From positions 1,860,001 through 1,924,000 of the forward strand of contig OZ242192.1 of the NCBI GenBank assembly GCA_965205955.1: 64,000 bases of DNA. Direction: 5' to 3'. A model generated the notes under the pieces. It searched no databases, was not told where the DNA came from, and saw only the letters and a list, made by a program, of their open reading frames with translations. The translations under genes were made by a program, and so were the position numbers. The number at the start of each line of letters is the position of its first letter. Within the stretch, counting starts at the first letter, position 1. Positions 11,401 to 23,400 of this stretch are shown one piece after another. The stretch comes from G965202915 sp965205955. Its GTDB lineage: Bacteria; Pseudomonadota; Gammaproteobacteria; Eutrophobiales; Eutrophobiaceae.

Positions 11401-14400
11401 GCACACCGGTCGCCAGTGGCGGCAGTATCGCCTACCCGCCGTTGTCGGGGATAGTGGTGCTGAGCGAAGACACCCCGACGGATATAGAAATCGTCGTCAC
11501 CGCCCCGGACGGCATGACGGAGGAGACCTACACCCTGACCGCCACCCGCCAGGGTAGCGACCGGGTGCAGCTCACCGGCCCGATCACCGAGGCCAATCTG
11601 TTTGCCGGCACCGCCGTGGCGACGATGACGCTGCCCAACACCACCGAATTTGAACCCGGAGTAGCGACGACGGACTTCCGCATCAGTGACACCGTAGACG
11701 GCGCCATCAGCATCGCCGGTGTTGCCCTGGTCGACGGCAGCAGCACCACAACCGCCACGATCATGCTGACACACAGCGGCGAGGACATCACCGCCGACGG
11801 CACATTCTCCATCGACCTGCTGGACTCCGGGCACACCGGCAGCGGCGACCTGGCCGCCGACACTCTGCCGATCACCACCAACCCCGGTGACTACGTCTGC
11901 GGACGCACGGCGGCAGTGCGGGATGCCATTACCACCGCCAGCGCCGGTGCCAACTGCGCCAACATCACCGATCTGGCCGACATTACCGCCCTCGATCTAT
12001 CCAACCAGGGCATCACCGGGCTGCAAGACGGCGACCTGGACGGGCTGGATGCGCTCGTCACGCTGGCACTGGCCGGCAACCCCTTCACCGCCGACACACT
12101 GCCCGCCGGCACCGCCGGCGGACTGCCCGCCGGGATCTTTGACGACGTGTTGGACACCCTGGGCGACGTTGGTACCGCCTTCACCGTCGACAACATCGGC
12201 CGCCAGGCGCATTTCATCTGCTCCCGTGCCGACGCCAGCGCCATAGTCTCTGTCACCGGAGTCACCGACTGCCTGCGGATTACCGAGGCGCAACTGGCCG
12301 CCTTCCCGCCCATAGACACCTCGCTGCGGGCGCTGACACTGTCCACCGGCGACCTGATGCCCGCCTTTGACCCGGCGATCACCGCCTACAACGTCGGCGT
12401 AGCCGCCAGCACCAGCACCGTCACCGTCACCGTCACGCCCACCGCCAACCAGAGCGACGCCACCATTACCGTGAACGGCGACGACGTGGACAGCGGCAGC
12501 GCCAGTGACCCCGTGACGCTGGTGGCAGGTACGGCGGTACCGATCACCATTCAGGTGACCGCTACCGGTGGTACGACCAAGGATTATGTGGTGATGGTGA
12601 CGAGAGGGGGGGCTTCGGCGGTGTTGTTGGGCGACTTGGGCGAACAGGGACTGTTCTCTTCCGCCGCCTCACGGCGAACGGCGGTGACTCTGGCACGCAC
12701 CGAATTTGTGGCCGCTACCGAACTGGGGCCGGACGACTTCATGGTGACCGAGACCATAGATGGGACGGTGAGCGTGGCCTCTGTTACCCGCACCAACGCT
12801 ACAGCGGTGACTCTGACGATGGAATACACCGGCACCGACATCACCGCCAACGGCGTTTTTTCCATAACGGTACTCGCATCCGGTCACACCGGCAGCGGCG
12901 ACCTGATTACCAACACTCAACCGATTACCGCCAGCACCGGGGTGAATGTATGCAGGCGCACGCCGGCGGTGCGGGATGCGCTTACCGGCAGCGGAGGAGA
13001 CTGCACGAGTATCACGGATTTGGCTACACGTACGCAGCTTACCATTCAGAGTCGCGGCGTAACTTCGTTGCAAAGCGGTGATTTTGCCGGCCTGTCGGCA
13101 CTTAGAACTTTGCTTATTAGCGGCAACCCAATCACTACACTGCCTGCCGATATTTTTGCCGGCTTGTCGGCGCTTGAGGATGTGAATCTTGCCAATAACA
13201 ACCTCGACACACTTGATGCCAACGTTTTTGCCGGCTTATCGTCAGTTGATGATTTGTTCCTGTCTAATAACAACTTCGAATCCCTGCCCGCCGGCATTTT
13301 TGACGGCCTGGGTGCGCTTGAGGATTTAGCTTTGGGCGGAAATCCGTGGACGCCGGGAACCGGACTACCCGCCGGCATCTTTGACGACGTGCTCAATACC
13401 GTGGGTCCCGTTGCACTCGGCGGAACCGCCGGACTCGGCGTAGACGCCGTCGGTCGGGCCGCCCATTTTGTCTGCTCCCTGCCCGTTGCCGATCTAATCG
13501 TAGCCGCCACCGCCGATGTGGACTCCTGCCTCCGCATCACCGTCGCCCAACTAGCCGCCTTCGCCATGGTTGACACCTCTCTCTCCGCCCTGACCATTTC
13601 CTCAGGCGATATGTTGATGCCGGCCTTTAGCCCGGCCACCACCACCTATACCGTCGGCGTACTCAACAGCGTGGAAAGCATCACGGTCACGCCGACGGCC
13701 AACCAGTCGACGGCCATGATTACCGTTCAAGGCGCACCGGTCGCCAACGGCAGCGCCAGTGCCCCCATACCCCTGATGACGGTGGGCGCAGAGGTGGCTA
13801 TAGAAATCATTGTGACCGCCCCGGACGGCATGACGATGCAGACCGTGACCGTGACCGCCACCCGTGAAGGGGCGCCGGCGGCAGTGCTGGCCGGCACCGT
13901 GACCGAGGCCAATCTGTTTGCCGCCACCGCCCCGACGGTGACGGTGACGCTGACCGGCACCGACTACGTGGCAGCCGGCGAACTGATGCCGGACGATTTT
14001 ACAGTAACCGATACGCTAATGGACGGGACGGTGAGCATCACCGAGGTAGCCCGTACCAGCAACCGGATCGCCACGCTGACACTGGGGTATGACCGTGTAG
14101 ACATCCCCGATGCCGGCGGTATGCTGTCGGTGACGGTACTGGCTGCCGGTCACAGCGCCAGCGCCAGCGGCGACTTGGATGCCGGGATGATCGATATTAC
14201 CGCCAGCCCCGGTACGAACGTGTGCGGAAGGACGGCGCAGGTGGTGACGGCGATTCTCGCTCTTTCTACTCCTGGCAGCGAATGCACAAACGCAGTTGAT
14301 TTGACTACGATTACGGACCTTCGCCTGGGTGCTCAGGGCATCGCAGAATTACGAAACGGTGATTTTGCCGGCTTGTCGGGGCTTACGATTTTGACTTTAG

Positions 14401-17400
14401 ACAACAACAGACTCGAAACACTCCCTGCCGATATTTTTGCCGGCTTGACGGAGCTTGTCGGTTTGAATTTGTCCATAAACCGATTCACCACACTCCCTGC
14501 CGATATTTTTGACGGCTTGACGGAACTTAGGACTATGAGTTTGGCCGGCACCAGCCTCGGCGGCGTGATAATGGGTACACTCGAAACACTCCCTGCCGAT
14601 ATTTTTGACGGGACGGCGCTTGTCGGTTTGAGTCTGATTGACAACCCTTTCACGCCCGAAACCGGACTGCCCGCCGGCATCTTTGACGATATACTCGATA
14701 CCCTGGGCCCATTCGGTACTAGCGTCAACGACGAATTCGGCATTGACAACAGAGTCCGCGACGCCCATTTCATCTGCATCCGTGACGACGCTGACGCGAT
14801 TGTCGCCTTCACCTCCGGCGTGGACGACTGCCTCCGTATCTCCACGGCAGATCTAACCGCCTTCTTCGCCTCCGATGCCACCCTCAGCGCCTTGACGATT
14901 TCCGACGGCGTACTGTCACCGGCCTTTGACCTGGCCACCGTCGCCTATACCGTCGCCGTGCAAAACAGCGTGGCAAGCGTCACGGTCACGCCGACTGCCA
15001 GCCAGTCGATGGCCACCATTACCGTGAACGACACAGCGGTGAACAGCGGCGCCGCCAGCACGGCGATTACGCTGCCCGAGGATACGACGACGGCGATCTT
15101 GATTGCCGTGGGCGCCCCGAATGGCAGCAGCACGACGACCTACACCATCAACGTCACCCACCCGGCGGCGACCGACGCTTCGGCGGCCCTGACAGGGCCG
15201 CTGACGCTGACCGAGGCCGATCTGTTCGCCGCCACCACCCCGACGGTGATGGTGACACTGACCGGCACTGGATATGTGGATAGCGCCGACCTGATGCCGG
15301 ACGATTTTGCGGTGACGGATACCATAGACGGGACGGTGAGTATAGCAGCCGGCGTGGAGCGTACCAGCACGACGGTGGCGACGCTGTCACTGAGCTATGA
15401 TGCCGTGGACGTTTCCGACGATGGCTTCTTGACGGTGGCGGTACGGGCTTCCGGGCATACCGGCGCCGGCAACCTTTCCGCCGGCCGTCTGGACATCACC
15501 GCCAGTACCGGCACGAATGTATGCGGGCGCACGGCGGCAGTGCGGGATGCGATTGTGGGATTGTCGGCTGCCACCGAATGCACCAGCGTGACGGATCTGG
15601 CTACGATTGCCGGGGCGCTCGATTTGTCCGGGGCCGGGATCACCGCATTGCAGCCGGGTGATTTCGCCGGACTGGCGGCATTGACGGTTTTGAATCTGTC
15701 CGGCAATATGCTGGCGACCTTGCCGGCGGGTGTGTTTGACGATTTGGCGGCATTGACGGTTTTGGATCTGTCCGGCAACAGTCTGGGCGCCTTGGATGCG
15801 GCTCAGTTTGGCAGCCTGATGGCGTTGCAGACTTTGGATCTGTCCGGCAATACGCTGGGTACGCTGGATGCGGCGCAGTTTGGCGGCCTGGCGGCGTTGC
15901 AGACTTTGGATCTGTCCGGCAATACGCTGAGTGCACTGGATGCGGCGCAGTTTGGCGGCCTGGCGGCGTTGCAGACTTTGGATCTGAGCGGCAACCGGCT
16001 GCGTGCCTTGGATGCCGGTGCGTTTCAGGGGCTGACCGCGCTGGCGACCTTGAGCTTGGCCGGCAACTCCTTCACGGCCGGGAGCGGCCTGCCGTCCGGT
16101 GTGTTTGATGACGTGCTGGATACGCTGCTCACGATTGGCGCCGGGCCGACCGGCTTGATCGTGGACGACAACGTCCGCGCCGCCCATTTTGTCTGTAGCC
16201 TGCCGGAGGTGGGCTTGATCGTGGCCGGGACCAGCGGGGATTGCCTGCGGGTCACTGCGGCGCAACTGGCGGCTTTTGCGATGCAGGACTCCAGCCTGAG
16301 TGCGCTGACGCTCTCGGACGGCGCGCTGGTTCCGGCCTTCGCTCCGACCATCCTCTCCTATAGCGTCGGTGTGGCCGGCGACGTGACAATGGTGACGGTA
16401 ACGCCGACGGCTAACCAGGCGGCAGCGACGATTACGGTGGGCGGCGCTCCCGTGAACAGCGGCGAAGCCAGCGATCCGATTACACTGACCGCGGGTACGA
16501 TAGACATCGTGGTGACGGCCGCGGACGGCGCCGCCACAACGACTTATGCAGTGACGGTGACCCCTGGCGCGGCTACGGCGACGTTGGCCGGCACGGTGAA
16601 CGAGGCGGCGCTGTTCGCCACCCCGACGGTGACGGTGACGCTGGCGCGCTCGGCATACGTGGACGCTGCCGATCTGACGATGGCCGATTTCACACTGACG
16701 GACAGCATAGCGGGGACGGTGAGTATTACCGGCGTGGAGCGTACCAGCACGACGGTGGCGACGCTGACCCTGGCCTATGACGACGTGGACATCACTGCCG
16801 ATGGGGAGTTGTTCTTGACGGTGCTGGCCACCGGGCATACCGGCAGCGTCGACCTGGTCTCCCCCAGCTTGCGGATTGCGCAGAGTACCGGTGTGAATGT
16901 GTGTGGGCGCACGGCGGAGGTGCGGGATAGGATTGTCGGCGCTTCCTCGGCGAGCGAATGCACGAGTATCACGGATTTGGCTACGATTCAGACGGGGAGT
17001 ATTACAGGTATCTTTTCGTTGAGTGATAGAGGAATCACTTCGTTGCAAGACGGTGATTTTGCCGGGATGACGGGGATGAGGAATCTTCGGTTGGAACAAA
17101 ACAGCTTGACTACATTGCCTGCCGGCATTTTTGCCGGTTTGTCGGGGCTTGAGGTTATAGTTATAACCGACAACAATCTCGAAACATTGCCCCCCAATGT
17201 CTTTGCCGGCTTGTCGGCACTTACGGCTTTGGGTTTAGCTGGTAACAACCTCGCATCCCTGCCTGCCAATGTCTTTGCCGGCTTGTCGTCACTTACGTTT
17301 TTGAGTTTGGATGGTAACAACCTCGCATCCCTGCCCGCCGACATTTTTGACGGCCTGGGGCTTGTGAATTTCACTCTGTTCGGCAACCCGTTCACAGCGG

Positions 17401-20400
17401 ACACCGGACTGCCCGCCGGCATCTTTGACGACGTGATCGGTACTCTGGATCCCATTACAGCCGTGGATCCCTCTACATCCAACACCAGAGGATTTATCGT
17501 TGACGACACCACCCGAGCCGCCCATTTTGTCTGCTCCCGTGCCGACTTTGCGGCGATTACCACCGATGCCGGCGCCACCGACTGCCTGCTCGTTACCTCG
17601 GCCCAACTCACCGCCTTCATACAGGCCGACACCGGCCTGAGCGCCTTGACGATTTCCGACGGCGCCCTGAGCCCGGCCTTTGACCCGGCCACCGCCACCT
17701 ATACCGTCGCCGTACTCAACACCGTCGACGAAGTCACGGTGACACCGACGGTCAGACAGAGCGGCGCGACCATTGCCGTCCAAACCGTGGCGGTCACCAG
17801 CGGCAGCGCCAGTACAGCCCTTCCGCTGGTGGAAGACACTCCGCTGGCTATAAACATCGTCGTGACCGCCCCGGACGGCAGCACGATGGGGACCTATACG
17901 GTAACCGTCAGCCGCCCGGCGGCGACCGACGCTTCGGCGGCACTGAGCGGGACGCTGACCGAGGCCATTCTGTTCGCCGCCACCGCCACGGCAACGGTAA
18001 CGCTGGCCAGCACTGAATATGTTTCCGGTTTGTCGGAGGCGGATTTCACGGTGACGGATACCATAGATGGGACGGTGAGTGTGACCGGTGTCACCCGCAC
18101 CAGCGATACAGTGGCGGACCTGGTTCTGAGCTATGATGCCGTGGACGTTTCCGCCAATGGCTTCTTGACGGTGACGGTACTGGCTGCCGGGCATACCGGC
18201 GACGTCGACCTTGCCGCCGGCAGTCTGGCAATTACCGCCAGCGCGGGCGCGAACGTGTGCGGAAGGACGGCAGAGGTGGTGGCTGCGATTATGACTGTCT
18301 CTACTGCCGCCGATTGTACGGATATCCCGAATTTGGCTTCGATTACGGAACTTGATCTGAGTGGTGTGGTCACGACCTTGCAAAGCGGCGATTTTGCCGG
18401 GATGACGGGGCTGACGAGTTTGAATTTGAGTGGCGATCTATTCATCGAGGCGAACAGGCTGAGAGCGTTGCCCGCCGATATTTTTGCCGGCTTGACGGCG
18501 CTTCAGACTTTGAATTTGACCAGCAACGAACTCGACGCCCTTGATGCCGATCAGTTTGCCGGTTTGACGATGCTGACGACTTTGGATTTGCAGAGCAACA
18601 ACATCGACACACTGGATGCCGATCAGTTTACCGGCTTGACGGCGCTGACGAGTTTGAATTTGCAGAACAACCCACTCGGCGAACTGGATGCCGGTCAGTT
18701 TGCCGGCTTGACGGCGCTTCAGCGTTTGGCTTTGCGGAGTACCCAACTCAACGAACTGCCCCCCACCATTTTTGCCGGTTTGTCGGAGCTTGAGATTTTG
18801 GATTTGGCTCGCAACGGCCTCGCCGCCCTTAATCCCAATCAGTTTGCCGGCTTGACCGAACTGACTGATTTGTTTTTGAATAGGAACGCCCTCACATCGC
18901 TGCCCGCCAACATTTTTGCCGGTTTGTCGGCGCTTGAGATTTTGCAGTTGAGCAACAACCCACTCGGCGAACTGGATGCCGGTCAGTTTACCGGCTTGAC
19001 AATGCTTGATCTTTTGAATTTGGGCAGCAACCAATTCACCACCCTGCCTGCCGGTCTGTTTGACGGCCTGGAGGCGTTGTCGACTTTGTCTCTGCAATTC
19101 AATATGTTCACGCCGGGAACCGGTCTGCCCGCCGGGATCTTTGACGACGTGTTAGACACCCTGGGCGGCATCGGTATCGCCTTCGAGGTTGACGACACCG
19201 TCCGTGACGCCCATTTTGTCTGCTCCCGGGACGATGCCAATGCCGTGGTCGCCGCCACCGACGACGTGGACGACTGCCTGCGCATTATCTCGTCAGAGTT
19301 GACCGACTTCGTGGACACGGATGCCGACCTGACGGAGCTGACTATCTCGGTCGGCGATTTGGTTCCGGCCTTCGATCCGGCCATTTTCGACTATACTGTC
19401 GCCGTGGCCAACGACGTGGCAATGGTGACGGTAACGCCGACGGTCAGACAGACCAGCGCGACGATTACGGTGAACAACGTCGCAGTGGACAGCGGGGCTG
19501 CCAGCATGCCGATTATGCTGATGCTGAACACGGCGGAGGATGTCCCCGTGGTGGTGACGGCCACGGACGGCATCACGGTGCGCACCTATACGATAATGGT
19601 GACCCGTGGCGGGGCTGCGGCGACGTTGGCCGGAACTGTGAACGAGGCGGCGCTGTTCGCCACCCCGACGGTGACGGTGACGCTGGAGCGCTCGGAATAC
19701 GTGGACGCTGCCGATCTGACGATGGCCGATTTCACACTGACGGACAGCATAGCGGGGACGGTGAGTATTACCGGCGTGGAGCGTACCAGCACGACGGTGG
19801 CGACGCTGACACTGGAGTATGACAACGTGGACATCACTGCCGATGGGGAGTTGTTCTTGACGGTGCTGGCCGCCGGGCATACCGGCAGCATCCCCCTGGT
19901 CTCCCGCAGCTTGCGGATTGCGCAAAGCGCCGGCACGAACGTGTGCGGAAGGACGGCGGAGGTGGTGGCTGGGATTGTGGCTGCCTCCGCTGCCACCGAA
20001 TGCACGAGTATCACGGATCTGGCGACGATTATGGAACTTAACTTTAATCAGCCTGATCCCAAAGTCCCAGGTGGTGGCATCACTACGCTGCAAAGCGGCG
20101 ATTTTGCCGGCTTGTCGGGGCTTACAGATTTGCTTTTTCTCCGTAACAGCCTCACGACGTTGCCTCCCGATATTTTTGCCGGCTTGTCCTCGCTTGAGGA
20201 GTTGAATTTGTTCAACAACGACCTCGACGACACACTGCCCGTCGGCGTGTTTGCCGGCCTGACCTCAGTGGAGAGTTTGTTCATAAACAGGAACAACTTC
20301 GCATCCCTGCCCGTCGGCATCTTTGACGGACTGAATGAGCTTGAGAATTTAGCCTTGCACAACAACCCGTTCACCCCGGGCACCGGTCTGCCCGCCGGCA

Positions 20401-23400
20401 TCTTTGACGACGTGCTCGATACTCTGCTCGTTGCAACCACTATTGGAAGCGATGGACTTTCCGTCGACGCCACCGGCCGGGCCGCCCATTTTGTCTGCAG
20501 CCTTGACGATGCCGATGCCGATGCCGTGGTCGCCGCCACGATGGACGTGGACAACTGCCTGCACATTACCGAGGCACAACTCACCACCTTCTTCGCCACC
20601 GACACCAGACTGAGCGCCTTGACGATTTCCGCCGGTGTGCTGAGACCGGACTTTGACCCGGCCACCCTCGAATATGATGTCACCGTACTCGACACCGTGG
20701 GCGAAGTCACGGTGACGCCGACGGTCAGCCAGAGCGGCGCGACGGTTACCGTCCAAACCGTGGCGGTGGACAGTGGCAGCGCCAGTGAGACGATTACGCT
20801 GACCGCAACACCGATGAATATAGACATCGTGGTGACCGCCCCGGACGGCACTACCGGCACCTACACGCTGACGGTCTCCCGCCCGGCTATGGGCGGGGCA
20901 ACGGCGATGCTGGAGGGAACTGTGACCGAGGCCAATCTGTTTGCCGGCACCGCGATGGTGACGGTGACGCTGATGGACACTCAATACGACTCCGGGGTGG
21001 GGGCGGCGGATTTCAGGCTGAGTGATGACGTGGCCGGCGGGACGGTGAGCCTGAGGAGAGACAACTTCACCCTCAACAGCGCTACGACGGCGACGCTGAC
21101 ACTGTTGTATAGCGGCGAGGATATAACCGCCGGCGGCACTTTGATGATGACCTTGCTGGCTTCCGGGCACACGGGCACGGCGCCGCTGGCTACCAACGGT
21201 CTGGAGATTGACGCCAGCGACGGCGCGAATATCTGCAACCGGACGGCAGAGGTGCAGGCTGCGATTTTGGTTGCCTCTACTGCCACCGAGTGTACGAGTA
21301 TCACGGATCTGGCTATGATTACGGAACTTGATCTTGACGGTGATGGCATCACCGCGCTGCAAAGCGGCGATTTTGCCGACTTGACGGGGCTGACGAGTTT
21401 GCTTTTGGCAAACAATGACCTGAGCGCGTTGCCTGCCGATATTTTTGACGGCCTGGCGCTTGTGAATTTGGCGCTGCTCGGCAATTCGTTCACGGCGGGA
21501 GGTCTGCCCGCCGGGGTGTTTGACCCTGTGCTCAATACGCTGGCCACCATTGCCACCAGCGGCGCCAGCGGCTTTGTTGTCGACGACACCGTCCGCGACG
21601 CCCATTTTGTCTGCAGCCGTTCCGACGCTGACGATATAGTAACGGCTACCACCGGCGTGACCGACTGCCTGCGGATTACTGCGGCACAGTTCGACGCCGT
21701 GGTGGGCAATGTCATGCTGAGCGCCTTGACGATCTCCGAGGGTACCCTGGACCCGGCCTTCGATCCTGCTGTTACTGTCTATACGGTGACGGTGGCCAAC
21801 AGTACCGCCAGTGTGACGGTGACACCGACCGCCGCCAGCAGCATCTCCACGATTACCGTGAACGGTATGTCGGTGGTCAGCGGCAGCGCCAGTGCAGCGA
21901 TTGCGCTGGCGGCAGGCGCTTCGCTGAATATAGTTATTGTGGTGACCGCCGACGACGACACGACGGGCGCCTATAGGGTGGCGGTGACCCGTTTGCCGGC
22001 AGACGAGGCGACGGCGACGCTGGTGGCCTCGATGCCGCTGACCGAGGCGAACGTGGACGGCGCCACGGTGACGGTGACGCTGGCGAATACGGAATATGAG
22101 GATCCGCTGGCGATGAATAATTTCATGCTGACGGATACGGTGGCAGCAGGGACGGTGAGCCTGAGCGGTGTAGACCGCACCAGCGCTACGGTGGCGACGC
22201 TGACGCTGGCATATACCGGCGCAGCCTTTAGCGGAGACGGTACGCTGTTGGTAACGGTGCTGGACACCGGCCATACCGGCACGGGCGATCTGCCTGCCGG
22301 CAGTGTGCCGATTACCGCTACTGCCCCGGCCCCGGCCCCGACGGTGACCGAGATAGCGATTACCAGTACCGGCCCCTATGCGCTGGACGAGGAAATCGAT
22401 GTGACGGTGACCTTTAGCGAGAATGTGACGGTGGTCGGTATGCCTCAGATTGCGCTGATGGTGGATACGAATGCCCGCCAGGCGATCTTCGCGAGCGGCA
22501 GCGGCAACGCCAACCTGGTGTTCACCTATACGGTGGTCGCCGGGGAGACGGATGCGAACGGCGTGAGCATTAACGCCGATGCGCTGACCCTGAATGGCGG
22601 CACGATTCGAAATTCCGCCGGCGATGATGCGGTCCTGACTCATACGATTACCGTGACCGCAGTTCCCGCCAATGCGGTGGATACGACGGCGCCGTCCTTT
22701 AGCAGCGCCGCGGTCGATGTCAACGTGCTGGTACTGACCTATGAGGAGGATCTGGATACGAGTTCGACCCCGGCCAACGACGCTTATACCATCGGGCTGA
22801 GCAGCGGCACGCCGCCGACGGTGAGCGGAGTGACCATCAGCGGCGCCACGGTGACGCTGGCACTGAGCGCCCCCGTCGGCAACGGTCTGACGGCGACGGT
22901 GAGCTACACGCCCGGCAGTACGCCGTTGCGGGATATTGCCGGCAACAATGCGGTCGGGCTGACTGATGCGTCTGTGACCAATAACACGTCTTCCGATCCT
23001 GCGGCTTCGCTGACCGCCCCGACGCCGCTGACCGAGGCGAACGTGGACGGCGCATCGGTGACGGTGACGCTGGTGAATACGGGATATGAGGATCCGCTGG
23101 AGGTGGTGGGTGATTTCACGCTGACCGATACGGTGGCAGGGACGGTGAGCCTGAGCAGTGTGACCCGCACCAGCACCACGGCAGCGACGCTGACGCTGGC
23201 ATATAGCGGCGAAGCCTTTAGCGGAAGCGGTACGCTGTCGGTAACGGTGCTGGACGCCGGACATACGGGCGCGGGCGATTTGACGACCAACACGGTGGAT
23301 ATTACCGCGACTCCGGCTGGCCCTGATCTCATGCCGACCTTCGGTATTGCGACCATCTCCAACCAGACTTATATCGAGGGCACTACCATCACCGCCGTGA

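Noticed and set aside
15387..17099. 570-codon antisense frame inside the giant gene
   Set aside because: Same reason: an antisense shadow of LRR repeats, rich in Arg, His and Gln and repeating with the same period.
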